From: UBA5500 sp023622465
GTDB lineage: Bacteria; Bacillota; UBA994; UBA5500
NCBI GenBank assembly: GCA_023622465.1
Contig: JAMNZE010000085.1
Location: 1 to 25,346, forward strand
DNA: 25,346 bases
Direction of reading: 5' to 3'
The position numbers and the translations under genes are program-made. The notes beneath the pieces were generated by a model. That model had not been told where the DNA came from. It saw only the letters and a program-made list of their open reading frames with translations, and ran no database searches. This document shows positions 14,461-22,693 of the stretch, piece by piece (the stretch's first letter is position 1; the number at the start of each line of letters is the position of its first letter).

Positions 14461-15181
14461 GCAACAATGGTCGCTTGGCCGGTATTCCGGGCCGGCGAGG
14501 ATACTTACTAGGAGTGATTTGGCCCTTTCCTATGCAAACCAAAGTGCGGGCTGCCCCCGAAGGCAAAGTCCAAACCCGGGTTTTCGTCTCTCCTCCCCCT
14601 AAGATTGCGATACCGGACAGGGCTTCTTCCAATTCGCTGTCCATATCGGGCCCCTTCTGGGCTACAAAATAACCGCCTACTTTCACCAAAGGCAAACAGT
14701 ATTCAGCCAATACGGCTAAACGGGCTACGGCCCGAGCCACAGCCACATCAAATTGCTCCCGCCACTGGGGCTGCTGCCCCACCACTTCCGCCCGTTCCAC
14801 CATAACCCGCACCCGCTCCTGCAATCCTAACTCCTCCACCACGGTGCGGAGAAATTGCGCCTTCTTACCGATAGACTCCACCAACGTGATTCGCGCCTGG
14901 GGGAAGGCAATGGCCAACACCAGCCCGGGAAAGCCGCCTCCGGTGCCCACATCCACCAAACTGGGCCCCTGTTCCATATCTACAACCAGAGCTATCGATA
15001 GGGAATCGAGGAAATGTAACTCGTATATCTCAGGGGTGCTGGTGATAGTGGTCAAATTGACTCTTTCGTTCCATTCCTGTAGTAGGCGCCGATACTGGTC
15101 CAACTGGTCTAGGGCCACCGCCTCTAAAGCAATACCCATTGCCTGCGCCTGTTGCTGTAACCACTTCTGGTAATCAACCAC
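14456..15181 (-). CDS. rsmG: 16S rRNA (guanine527-N7)-methyltransferase RsmG (GidB)
   Basis: The protein has 241 residues with GTG at 15181, following a GGGGGG run by about 6 bases. It carries WNERVNLTTITSTPEIYELHFLDS in the N-terminal part, the SAM-binding loop LVDVGTGGGFPGLVLAIAFP (about residues 73-92) and VARAVARL near 147. It methylates G527 of 16S rRNA; loss gives low-level streptomycin resistance in many bacteria. It starts 11 bases after the mnmG stop, so it is in one operon with mnmE and mnmG. The C-terminus KYPRRPGIPAKRPL is typical. Confidence 0.97.
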   Translation of the reverse strand: MVDYQKWLQQQAQAMGIALEAVALDQLDQYRRLLQEWNERVNLTTITSTPEIYELHFLDSLSIALVVDMEQGPSLVDVGTGGGFPGLVLAIAFPQARITLVESIGKKAQFLRTVVEELGLQERVRVMVERAEVVGQQPQWREQFDVAVARAVARLAVLAEYCLPLVKVGGYFVAQKGPDMDSELEEALSGIAILGGGETKTRVWTLPSGAARTLVCIGKGQITPSKYPRRPGIPAKRPLLL

Positions 15182-15192
15182 TCTTATCCCCC

Positions 15193-17061
15193 CTACCTAT
15201 GGGCCTTCAAAGCAATTAATAACACGCTGATATCCGCCGGTGTAACCCCCAGAATGCGGCTAGCTTGTCCCACCGATTGGGGACGATGTAAAGCCAGCTT
15301 TTCCCGAGCTTCCATCGATAACCCTGACAGCCGACTGTAGTCAAAATTGGCCGGAATGCGCTTTTCTTCTAACCGTAAGAAGCGTTCCACGCTTTCGTTC
15401 TGTTTCTTGATATAGCCGGCATATTTAACTTCTATCTCCACCCGCTGACGAACCATCACCGGTGCGGCCCCTATGGACTCGGGCAAAAAGGGCAGCAGGT
15501 CTTCTAAGCTCACTTCGGGGCGCCGCAATAGTTGGGCCACAGGCACTCCCTGGGTGAGGCCAGAAGTACCCGCCGCCTCCAGCAGGGCATTTAACTTAGC
15601 ATTAGGTGAGATGGTGGTGTTTTCTAGGAGCTTGGTTAACTCTTCCATTTGATGCACCATCTGTCGATGTTCCTCGATGGCTTCATCACTGACCAACCCC
15701 ACCTGCCATCCCTTTTCCCGGAGGCGGATGTCCGCATTATCATGACGCAAAAGCAAACGATATTCGGCAGCGGACGTGAGCATGCGGTAGGGCTCACTGA
15801 CGCCCTTGGTCACCAAATCATCGATTAACACTCCGATGTAGGCTTCTGAACGTTTTAAGATTAACGGTTCTTGTCCCCGTAAGAGCTGGGCTGCGTTAAT
15901 ACCGGCAATTAACCCCTGAGCCGCCGCCTCCTCGTACCCCGACGACCCGTTGATCTGCCCGGCCGAAAAAAGACCCGCAATATCCTGAAACTCCAGCGAC
16001 AACTGCAGCTGGGTCGGATCTATGTAGTCGTATTCAATGGCATAGCCGGGCCGCAAAATCTCCGCCCCTTCCAGACCGGGAATGGTGCGCAACGCCGTAT
16101 ACTGCACATCCTCCGGCATGCTGGTGGAAAAGCCTTGCACATACATTTCATCGGTATCATAACCTTCCGGCTCTACGAAAACCTGGTGACGGTCCTTATC
16201 GCGGAAACGGACCACCTTATCCTCCAGGGAAGGGCAATAGCGGGGCCCGGCCCCTTCGATTTCTCCACTGTACAGGGGAGCCCGATGCAGGTTTTCTAAA
16301 AACAAGCGATGGGTTTCCGGCGTCGTATAAGTGAGCCAACAGGACAACTGGCGGCCGTAACAAGCTGTAGGACCGGCAAACCCTACGGGCAAATCGTCCC
16401 CCGGCTGCTCCTGCATAACGCTGGTATCGATGCTCTTGCTACTAATCCGCGGCGGCGTACCGGTCTTAAAACGGCCCATACGAATACCTAAGCGGAGTAA
16501 ATTCTCGCTTAAAGCTAAGGAAGGCTGTAAACCGTTGGGCCCACTGGAGTAATTAGTTTCACCCAAAATAATCCGTCCCCGTAGGTAGGTACCGGTGGTC
16601 AAAATGACGCAAGGAGCTAAGAACACCGTTCCCGTTTGGGTCCTTACCCCCTGCACCTGCCTATCTTCCACTAACACTTCATCCACCATGGCCTGCTTTA
16701 ACGTAAGGCCCGGTTGCCGGTCCAGCACCCGCCGCATCCGTTGCTGATAACGCTGTTTGTCCACCTGGGCTCGCAGCGCCTGCACCGCCGGTCCCTTACT
16801 GGTGTTCAACATGCGCAATTGGATGCAGCACTCATCCACCGCCTTACCCATTTCGCCACCCAAGGCGTCGATTTCCCGTACAATGTGGCCCTTTGCCGGT
16901 CCCCCGATGGACGGATTGCAGGGCATGAGGGCCACACTCTCCAGGCTGGAGGTGAGCATCAAAACCCGAAACCCTAAGCGGGCCGCCGCTAAGCCGGCTT
17001 CACATCCCGCATGTCCCGCACCCACAACAATTACATCATATTTACCTGCCACAAAAGCCAT
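15193..17061 (-). CDS. mnmG: tRNA uridine-5-carboxymethylaminomethyl modification enzyme MnmG (GidA)
   Basis: The protein has 622 residues. ATG at 17061 gives MAFVAGKYDVIVVGAGHAG, the usual start, with GGAGG 11 bases upstream; an in-frame reading upstream to 17094 would be unusual. It has the FAD motif VVGAGHAGCEAGLAAARLG, CNPSIGGPAKGHIVREIDALGG, and the C-terminal domain with YAGYIKKQ and ANFDYSRLSGLS. Together with MnmE it makes the cmnm5 modification of U34 in several tRNAs. It begins 17 bases after the mnmE stop, indicating co-transcription. Confidence 0.97.
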   Translation of the reverse strand: MAFVAGKYDVIVVGAGHAGCEAGLAAARLGFRVLMLTSSLESVALMPCNPSIGGPAKGHIVREIDALGGEMGKAVDECCIQLRMLNTSKGPAVQALRAQVDKQRYQQRMRRVLDRQPGLTLKQAMVDEVLVEDRQVQGVRTQTGTVFLAPCVILTTGTYLRGRIILGETNYSSGPNGLQPSLALSENLLRLGIRMGRFKTGTPPRISSKSIDTSVMQEQPGDDLPVGFAGPTACYGRQLSCWLTYTTPETHRLFLENLHRAPLYSGEIEGAGPRYCPSLEDKVVRFRDKDRHQVFVEPEGYDTDEMYVQGFSTSMPEDVQYTALRTIPGLEGAEILRPGYAIEYDYIDPTQLQLSLEFQDIAGLFSAGQINGSSGYEEAAAQGLIAGINAAQLLRGQEPLILKRSEAYIGVLIDDLVTKGVSEPYRMLTSAAEYRLLLRHDNADIRLREKGWQVGLVSDEAIEEHRQMVHQMEELTKLLENTTISPNAKLNALLEAAGTSGLTQGVPVAQLLRRPEVSLEDLLPFLPESIGAAPVMVRQRVEIEVKYAGYIKKQNESVERFLRLEEKRIPANFDYSRLSGLSMEAREKLALHRPQSVGQASRILGVTPADISVLLIALKAHR

Positions 17062-17078
17062 TAGCTTGCATCCCTCCG

Positions 17079-18455
17079 CTACTTGCCGATGCAAAAACGA
17101 CTGAAAATTTCCCGAGCCAAATCGGCGCTGGCCTTAAGGCCTACCATCTCGCCTAAACGATCGGCAGCTGCCTGCAAATCAACTTGCACCATATCCAAGG
17201 GCCAACCGGCAGCCACCGTCTCCCGGGCCGCCTGCAGGCTACTGGCCGCCTCCCTCAGCAGCTGCTCTTGCCTAGCATTAGCCACAAAGGGACTCTCCGG
17301 CTGTAGCACTCCCTGCACCACCAAGTCGGCCATGGCGCTACGCAATTCATCCAAGCCCTCTAGCGTGACGGCTGACACCTGAAAAACCTGCTCGGTAGCC
17401 AATTTATCCCTATCCTCAGCCGTCAACCCGGATGGCAAATCACTCTTATTAAGCACAATAAACCGACGCTGCCCAGCCACTACATCCAAGGTGGCCCCAT
17501 CTTCCTCCTGAAGTGGCTGACTCTGATCAATAACCACGAGTACCAGATCCGCGTCCCGCATGGTTTGCTCCGCCAAAGCCACCCCTATTCTTTCCACCGG
17601 ATCTTCCGTTTCCCGCATCCCGGCCGTATCCAGTAGTCGAATAGGAATACCGGAAATGGAAAAATACTCTTCGATCACATCCCGGGTGGTACCCGCAATG
17701 TCGGTTACGATGGCCCGCTCCTTCCCCACCAGCGCATTCAATAGGGAAGATTTGCCCACATTAGGTCGCCCCACAATGGCCACTTGTAAGCCCTCCCGTA
17801 GCACCCGGCCAGCAAAACTGGTGCTCAGCAAAACCTCCATCGCTTGTAAGGCCTTACCGATACCCTCTAACATCCGCTGGCTGGTTATTTCCGGGATATC
17901 ATGCTCAGGGAAATCGATACTGGCGGCAGCGGTGGCCAGCAACTCCACAATTTGCTCCCGAATGCCCAAAACCCGCTGGGAAAGCTCCCCACGCAGCAGA
18001 CGCCCCGCCTGCTGCAGGGCCGTCTTAGACTTGGCCTGGATGAGGTCAATTACCGCTTCCGCCTGCATCAAATCCAGTTTGCCATTAAGAAAAGCCCGTT
18101 GGGTAAATTCACCCGGCTCGGCTAAACGCACCTCCGGCTGTCGCAACAGCAGTGATAAAATCTCCCGCAGAATGAGGGCGCCGCCGTGGCTATTGACCTC
18201 TACAATATCTTCTCCCGTATAGGAAGTGGGGCCGGGCATATAAGAAACCAGCACCTGGTCTAGCATCTGTTCCTTTTCATCTACTATGTAGCCCAAATAT
18301 AGGTGGCGGGCAGTAAATCGTTCTCGCTTTCGGCCTCGATTATCTCGAAAGACCCGGCGTAAGGTGGTTAAAGCTTGCGGCCCACTCATCCGCACAATAC
18401 CGATGCCACTTTCCCCCGGGGCAGTAGCAATAGCCGCTATAGTTGACTGCTCCAT
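17079..18455 (-). CDS. mnmE: tRNA modification GTPase MnmE (TrmE)
   Basis: The protein has 458 residues, ATG at 18455 after GGGAGG. The N-terminal domain includes TIAAIATAPGESGIGIVRMSG, which binds the folate one-carbon donor. The G domain has GRPNVGKSSLLNAL (G1, near 227), GTTRDVIEE (G2), DTAGMRETED (G3) and NKSD (G4). It ends with CIGK, the catalytic C-terminal cysteine motif. It is cytoplasmic and forms a complex with MnmG. It is the first gene of mnmE-mnmG-rsmG, with a candidate promoter just upstream. Confidence 0.97.
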   Translation of the reverse strand: MEQSTIAAIATAPGESGIGIVRMSGPQALTTLRRVFRDNRGRKRERFTARHLYLGYIVDEKEQMLDQVLVSYMPGPTSYTGEDIVEVNSHGGALILREILSLLLRQPEVRLAEPGEFTQRAFLNGKLDLMQAEAVIDLIQAKSKTALQQAGRLLRGELSQRVLGIREQIVELLATAAASIDFPEHDIPEITSQRMLEGIGKALQAMEVLLSTSFAGRVLREGLQVAIVGRPNVGKSSLLNALVGKERAIVTDIAGTTRDVIEEYFSISGIPIRLLDTAGMRETEDPVERIGVALAEQTMRDADLVLVVIDQSQPLQEEDGATLDVVAGQRRFIVLNKSDLPSGLTAEDRDKLATEQVFQVSAVTLEGLDELRSAMADLVVQGVLQPESPFVANARQEQLLREAASSLQAARETVAAGWPLDMVQVDLQAAADRLGEMVGLKASADLAREIFSRFCIGK

Positions 18456-18484
18456 TAAAATCCACCTCCCTACGGTGATACTAT

Positions 18485-18490
18485 ATTATA
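18485..18490 (-). promoter_or_regulatory. Candidate -10 element for the mnmE-mnmG-rsmG operon
   Basis: TATAAT on the minus strand lies 30 bases upstream of the mnmE start and just after the jag terminator. The -35 at 17 bases (CTGCTG) is poor and falls inside the terminator stem. Confidence 0.45.
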
Positions 18491-18500
18491 CCCAAAAGAA

Positions 18501-18532
18501 AAACCCGCAGCAGCCCCATACTGCCCGGGTTT
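18501..18532 (-). terminator. Intrinsic terminator of jag
   Basis: AAACCCG (18501-18507) pairs with CGGGTTT (18526-18532), and inner GCAG/CTGC extends the stem with a small bulge. On the minus strand TTTTTCTTTT follows. It separates the rnpA-jag genes from mnmE. Confidence 0.85.
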
Positions 18533-18545
18533 CTGGCTTAAACGT

Positions 18546-19163
18546 CTACTTAAGCGCAATAACTACCTTGCGATGGGGCTCCTGCCCTTCGCTGTAGGTA
18601 ACTATCTGATTATCATGCTGTAAAGCGGTGTGGATAATACGTCGCTCATGGGCCTTCATTGGCTCCAGCATAATGCGGCGACCGGTACGTTTAGCCTTTT
18701 CAGCCAAACGATTAGCCAGGCGCAGTAATGTCTGCTTCCGCCGTTCCCGATATCCACCCGCATCAACAACTACCCGTTGCCGTACTTCCGCATTGCGATT
18801 ATATACCACATTGGCTAAATATTGGAGAGAATCGAGGGTTTGCCCATGCCGGCCAATGATTAACCCGAGACTTGGGCCTTCTAAATCAACTTTTACTGCC
18901 TCATCCTCAGTCGCAATCTCTACTTCTACCGGGGAACCCATCCGTTCACAAACTCCCCGCACAAAATCTTCTAATATTTGCAGAGGATCGGGTTTAAGCG
19001 TAACTCTAACCTTGGCCAATTTCCCGCCTATAATACCGAGAAAGCCTCTACTCGGCTCTTCTAAAACTTCCATTTCTACCTGCTCCATGCCCACGCCTAA
19101 TTCAGCTAGAGCCAAAGCGATGGCCTCATCGACGGTCTTACCTTGCTTTTCTACGCTTCGCAT
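18546..19163 (-). CDS. jag: RNA-binding protein Jag (KhpB/EloR; SpoIIIJ-associated)
   Basis: The protein has 205 residues, ATG at 19163. It has the Jag-N domain (residues 1-50, with GFLGIIGGKLAKVRV), a KH domain with GLIIGRHGQTLDSLQYLAN near residues 99-117, and a C-terminal R3H domain with ERRIIHTAL near 169-177. Jag binds RNA and, with KhpA, affects cell elongation and gene expression in Gram-positive bacteria; in Bacillus it is linked to SpoIIIJ/YidC. The start lies inside yidC (26-base overlap) with a GGAGGGAG ribosome site, so translation is coupled. Confidence 0.96.
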   Translation of the reverse strand: MRSVEKQGKTVDEAIALALAELGVGMEQVEMEVLEEPSRGFLGIIGGKLAKVRVTLKPDPLQILEDFVRGVCERMGSPVEVEIATEDEAVKVDLEGPSLGLIIGRHGQTLDSLQYLANVVYNRNAEVRQRVVVDAGGYRERRKQTLLRLANRLAEKAKRTGRRIMLEPMKAHERRIIHTALQHDNQIVTYSEGQEPHRKVVIALK

Positions 19164-19848
19164 CTAGTTGCACTCCCTCCTCCAAGCTGTACTTTCGCTC
19201 CAACATCCGGGTAACAAGGTAATATTGTATTATGGTAAATACGTTGCGGGATACCCAATAAAGCCCTAAGGCAGTAGGGTAGCTGATGGATATATAGCCC
19301 ATAAGAACGGGCAAAAACAGGTTCATCGAGCGCATCGCAGCCGCATCCTGCTCGCTGCCCTGGCTCATTTGCCGTTGTTGAAAAACTGTCGTGGCTACTG
19401 CCAAAATCGGCACCACCAGATATCCCGGATTTTGCCGTATTAACATCCAAAAAGTCTGCTCTGCATCAGGAAGGACTAGACTTAAGCCTAGAAAGGAGGG
19501 AGCCGAACTAAATATCCCCGGCTGTCTTAGCACATTAAACATGGCAATAATGATTGGGAATTGTATGAGTACCGGAAAACAACCGGCCGCCGGGTTTATC
19601 CCATGTTCTTTCCAGAGGGCTAACGTCTCTTCGTTTACCTTATCCGGGTCTTTATACTTCTTTTTTATCTCTTCTATCTTGGGAGCAATCAACTTCATCT
19701 TAAAGGAGAATTGCATCTGCCTTAAATTCAGCGGGAATGTAATAAGCATCACTACTAAAGCCATCCCAATAATGGCCAAGCCATAACTACCCGTTACTTC
19801 TACTAGGGCATTTAGTATGACGCCTAGCAAATTTGTTAAGAAAGCCAA
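19138..19848 (-). CDS. yidC: Membrane protein insertase YidC (SpoIIIJ/OxaA family)
   Basis: The protein has 236 residues. It carries the conserved core: a hydrophobic helix, the charged hairpin (KMKLIAPKIEEIKKKYKDPDKV), GINPAAGCFPVLIQFPIIIAMF, and late helices with MGYISISYPTALGLYWVSRNVFTIIQYYL. The conserved arginine of the hydrophilic groove is R43 in FPLNLRQMQ. It inserts membrane proteins alone or with SecYEG. Unlike many Bacillota YidC proteins it shows no lipobox cysteine near the N-terminus, the form common in Clostridia. The stop lies inside jag. Confidence 0.95.
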   Translation of the reverse strand: MAFLTNLLGVILNALVEVTGSYGLAIIGMALVVMLITFPLNLRQMQFSFKMKLIAPKIEEIKKKYKDPDKVNEETLALWKEHGINPAAGCFPVLIQFPIIIAMFNVLRQPGIFSSAPSFLGLSLVLPDAEQTFWMLIRQNPGYLVVPILAVATTVFQQRQMSQGSEQDAAAMRSMNLFLPVLMGYISISYPTALGLYWVSRNVFTIIQYYLVTRMLERKYSLEEGVQLDAKRRKAR

Positions 19849-19869
19849 ATTTAACTCCCTCCTAACACC

Positions 19870-20091
19870 CTAAACTAAGGGATCATAACCACCTGGAGAA
19901 AAGGGATGACAACGGGCAATCCGTTTCAGCCCCAACCAAACCCCCTTGGGGACCCCGTACTTTGCAAGAGCTTGTATCATATACTCGGAACAGGTGGGAC
20001 GAAATCGGCAGTTGGGGCCTAGGAGAGGAGATATAAAACTTCGATAAAGCCCTATAAGACCAATTAACCCCTTAGTTAACAGCGCCCCCAT
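19870..20091 (-). CDS. yidD: Membrane protein insertion efficiency factor YidD
   Basis: The protein has 73 residues, with ATG at 20091. It shows the family block LLGPNCRFRPTCSEYMIQALAKYG and GLKRIARCHPFSPGGYDPL. YidD is a small amphipathic membrane-associated protein that supports YidC-dependent insertion. It overlaps the 3' end of rnpA by 20 bases and is followed by yidC after 21 bases. Confidence 0.96.
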   Translation of the reverse strand: MGALLTKGLIGLIGLYRSFISPLLGPNCRFRPTCSEYMIQALAKYGVPKGVWLGLKRIARCHPFSPGGYDPLV

Positions 20092-20425
20092 CCTGCCACA
20101 ACCCCGCTTTTTTAGTTAATTTAGCCAAGGAATGGGCAATTTGAGCATAGGTGGCGTCGCGAGCAGCCACCCGCACAATCACTATCAAATGGTACCCGGG
20201 TTTAACCTGCTGCCTCTGGGCCCGCCACGCTTCTCGCACTAACCGCCTTAGACGGTTACGCCCCACACTCTTGGCCACTTTACGGCTAACAGAAATGCCC
20301 ACCTTTACCCCCGGAATCGATCGCGGTAAATAATACAGAACCAAAAATCTATCGGCTACCGATTTACCCTGCCGATATATAGCGCCAAAGTCATTGCGCT
20401 TGGTTAGCCGTTCGTCCCTGCGCAT
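20072..20425 (-). CDS. rnpA: Ribonuclease P protein component
   Basis: The protein has 117 residues, ATG at 20425. It begins RRDERLTKRNDFGAIYRQGK and carries the signature KSVGRNRLRRLVREAWR near residues 49-65. This basic subunit binds the RNase P RNA and pre-tRNA 5' leaders. It lies 89 bases after rpmH; a hairpin between them may lower its expression relative to L34. Confidence 0.96.
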   Translation of the reverse strand: MRRDERLTKRNDFGAIYRQGKSVADRFLVLYYLPRSIPGVKVGISVSRKVAKSVGRNRLRRLVREAWRAQRQQVKPGYHLIVIVRVAARDATYAQIAHSLAKLTKKAGLWQDGGAVN

Positions 20426-20490
20426 GCTTTAGCCTCCCAATCTCTATAATCCTTAGTAAATTATACCACAATCTATCCGTGTCCATGCGA

Positions 20491-20514
20491 AAAAAAGGCC
20501 ACGCAGTGGCGGCC
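20491..20514 (-). terminator. Terminator or attenuator between rpmH and rnpA
   Basis: GCCAC (20498-20502) and GTGGC (20506-20510) form the stem, with further GGCC pairing outside it. On the minus strand TTTTTT follows directly. It touches the rpmH stop, so it would trim transcripts before rnpA. Confidence 0.75.
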
Positions 20515-20649
20515 TTAAGCAGATAGCACTTTTCTCCCTCGCGCACGTCTTGCCTTTATAACCTTACGACCATTAGCCGTGCTCATGCGCTTACGAAAAC
20601 CATGAACCTTCTTACGTACTCGCCTATTGGGCTGATAAGTTCGTTTCAC
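20515..20649 (-). CDS. rpmH: 50S ribosomal protein L34
   Basis: The protein has 44 residues, starting at GTG 20649 with MKRTYQPNRRVRKKVHGFRK, the universal L34 N-terminus, 7 bases after AAAGGGGTG. It has the highly basic composition and standard length of the family. An in-frame upstream reading to 20721 crosses the promoter and is not coding. It is the first minus-strand gene left of oriC and is driven by a strong promoter. Confidence 0.98.
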   Translation of the reverse strand: MKRTYQPNRRVRKKVHGFRKRMSTANGRKVIKARRARGRKVLSA

Positions 20650-20692
20650 AGAGGTACACCCCTTTCTAGAAAAACCCTGCAGTATCTCAGCC

Positions 20693-20721
20693 ATTATAGC
20701 AAATAGGGTGCCAGGAATCAA
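20693..20721 (-). promoter_or_regulatory. Strong sigma-A promoter of rpmH
   Basis: On the minus strand TTGATT (20721-20716) is followed after 17 bases by TATAAT (20698-20693), preceded by TGC as an extended -10. The leader to the GTG at 20649 is about 35 bases. Confidence 0.8.
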
Positions 20722-21150
20722 TGCAAATCGGAAGAACTAAGCTTTTACACAGCTGTGGATAACTCTATCTACAAGCTTGTTAGTTGCTGTTAGTTTACAT
20801 AAAACAATCTTAGTTCACATAAGTTCGCCGTCTAAAGGGGCCCTTTTGCGTAAAGCCTCACCTTTAGCCAGTTATTTATGGGTTAACAAGCTACTTTTTT
20901 ATGTCTTTTATCCACCAAGTTATCCACAGCTTGTGGACAGTCTTGTGAATAACCTGGGCGAACATTTAATCGCATCAACCTAAACAAATACCCACAATGA
21001 CAATATTCGCGTTAAATAGCAGTTATCCACAGATTTTGTGGATTGTTTGTGGGTAAATCCCCAAGTTATACACAAATATCTTGGCGTTTGTGGTAGAATT
21101 TATGTGCGACTTGTTGAAAACTGTCTAACCAAACGAGGGGGTATTAACAA
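20722..21150. other. oriC, upstream part: DnaA-box cluster between rpmH and dnaA
   Basis: This roughly 430-base AT-rich gap has no gene; a 68-codon open frame at 20777-20983 is not supported by any homology or ribosome site. It is filled with DnaA boxes. Perfect ones are TGTGGATAA at 20754-20762 and TTATCCACA at 20920-20928 and 21023-21031; TTATACACA is at 21066-21074. One- or two-mismatch copies are at 20908-20916, 20932-20940, 20944-20952, 21037-21045 and 21048-21056. Two sets are arranged as inverted pairs (20920/20932 and 21023/21037). It corresponds to the incA/incB-like region of Bacillus and probably also mediates dnaA autoregulation. Confidence 0.9.
21091..21099 (+). promoter_or_regulatory. 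Candidate extended -10 promoter of dnaA
   Basis: TGGTAGAAT is a TGn-TAGAAT element 51 bases before the dnaA start, just after the DnaA-box cluster. No good -35 is seen; nearby DnaA boxes would allow autorepression. Confidence 0.4.
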
Positions 21151-22503
21151 GTGATTAACAAGGCGGGTTGCCAGGAAATCTGGGACGCAGCCCTTAATTT
21201 TTTGGAATCTCAGTTAAGTAAACCTAGTTTTGAGACCTGGATTCTTCCTTTAGAACCGGTTGCTCTGCACCAAAATACCCTCATTCTCCGGGTTGCCAAT
21301 GTTTTCAATCGCGATTGGCTACAAAATCAATACGCATCCACTATTAAGGAATGCCTACAAGCTACGTCCGGTAGATCCCTGGAAATCAGATTTGTATTAC
21401 CCTATGAGGACCTGGATGCTTTACAAGAGGAGATTGAACAGGTAACGCTGCCTACGGAAAAGGGCAGTAGCGATGACAACCCGGAGAATACCCTCAACCC
21501 TAAATACACCTTCAACTCCTTCGTTATTGGTGAAAGCAACCGTTTCGCCCATGCTGCAGCCTTAGCCGTAGCTGAAGCACCGGCGCGCGCTTATAACCCC
21601 TTATTTATTTACGGTGGGGTAGGGCTGGGGAAGACCCACTTGATGCATGCCATCGGCCATTATGTTAGGGAACACTACCCGCATTTGACGGTGGTCTATT
21701 TGTCCTGCGAAAAATTCACCAACCAATTCATCAGTGCCATCCAATATAAGCGCAGTGAGGAGTTCCGCAATCGCTATCGCAACGTGGACGTGCTTATGGT
21801 TGATGATATTCAGTTTCTGGCCGGTAAAGAACAGACCCAGGAAGAATTCTTCCATACTTTTAACGCTCTGCACGAAGCCAATAAGCAAATAATCCTTTCC
21901 AGTGACCGTCCCCCTCGAGAGATTGCTACGCTAGAAGAGCGACTCCGTTCTCGCTTTGAATGGGGGTTAATTACGGATATTCAACAACCGGATTTAGAAA
22001 CAAGAACAGCCATTTTACGCAAAAAGGCCGAGCTGGAAAACTTAAATGTGGATAACGATGTACTCTTACATCTGGCCCGACGCATCAACAGCAATATCCG
22101 GGAGCTGGAAGGAGCCCTGACTCGCATTTATGCCTATGCCTCTTTCACAGCTCGTCCGATTACGGTGGAACTGGTCGATGAGGTCTTAAAAGATACTATC
22201 GCCGACGATGTTAAGAAGGAAATCACTGTGGAGGATATTCAAAACCTGGTGGCTCAGCATTTCGGTATTCGGGCCAGCGATATGAAATCTAGAAAACGTA
22301 CCCGAGCCATTGCCTATCCGCGGCAGATTGCCATGTATCTCTGCCGTCAACTTACCGATCATTCTCTGCCTCGCCTAGGCGAAGCCTTTGGAGGGAGAGA
22401 CCATACTACCGTCCTTCATGCCTGCGATAAGATAGAGAAGGAAATGGAGACCGATAAAAGCCTGGCGAACCTGATTGAAACCTTAACCAAAGAACTACGG
22501 TAA
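21151..22503 (+). CDS. dnaA: Chromosomal replication initiator DnaA
   Basis: The protein has 450 residues, with GTG at 21151 after GAGGGGG. Domain I is at 1-80, followed by a short linker. The AAA+ domain has NPLFIYGGVGLGKTHLMHAIG (Walker A, near 150-170), VDVLMVDDIQFLAGKEQTQ (Walker B) and an arginine finger region LRSRFEWG. C-terminal domain IV ends with FGGRDHTTVLHACDKI, the DnaA-box-binding signature. It binds oriC with ATP and melts the duplex. It is flanked by DnaA boxes on both sides and oriented along with the rightward replication fork. Confidence 0.98.
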   Translation: MINKAGCQEIWDAALNFLESQLSKPSFETWILPLEPVALHQNTLILRVANVFNRDWLQNQYASTIKECLQATSGRSLEIRFVLPYEDLDALQEEIEQVTLPTEKGSSDDNPENTLNPKYTFNSFVIGESNRFAHAAALAVAEAPARAYNPLFIYGGVGLGKTHLMHAIGHYVREHYPHLTVVYLSCEKFTNQFISAIQYKRSEEFRNRYRNVDVLMVDDIQFLAGKEQTQEEFFHTFNALHEANKQIILSSDRPPREIATLEERLRSRFEWGLITDIQQPDLETRTAILRKKAELENLNVDNDVLLHLARRINSNIRELEGALTRIYAYASFTARPITVELVDEVLKDTIADDVKKEITVEDIQNLVAQHFGIRASDMKSRKRTRAIAYPRQIAMYLCRQLTDHSLPRLGEAFGGRDHTTVLHACDKIEKEMETDKSLANLIETLTKELR

Positions 22504-22693
22504 CATGTTAAAATTGTGGACAAGCAAAGCAGCTAGTCCACAGGTTAAAGCACAAGGTAAGAAGCCAATAGGGACAGGCTGCAGGCCAGTTACCCACAGC
22601 ATCCACAAGGCTTATGACTAATACGACTATCCTTTATCTTATTCTTGTACTTAAACAACCATACCCACACCACAGTAGAAAGGGGTATAAAAA
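22504..22693. other. oriC, downstream part: DnaA boxes and candidate unwinding element
   Basis: This 190-base dnaA-dnaN gap contains DnaA-like boxes at 22515-22523 (TGTGGACAA), 22534-22542 (TAGTCCACA), 22590-22598 (TTACCCACA) and 22600-22608 (GCATCCACA). The last two are followed by AGGC and then TATGACTAATACGACTAT (22613-22630), six trinucleotides with a central A, and then a T/A-rich stretch to about 22660. This order (tandem boxes, GC step, trio array, AT-rich DUE) matches the basal unwinding system described in Bacillus. The site choice is inference from pattern. Confidence 0.65.

Noticed and set aside
17560..18222. A long plus-strand open frame opposite mnmE
   Set aside because: It is the antisense shadow of the well-conserved MnmE frame; composition is serine/arginine-rich with no domain. 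The same holds for frames opposite parB/DUF554 (10652-11161) and jag (18628-19167).
20777..20983. A 68-codon plus-strand open frame in the origin
   Set aside because: It runs over DnaA boxes, has no ribosome site and encodes no recognisable product; it is a by-product of the AT-rich gap.
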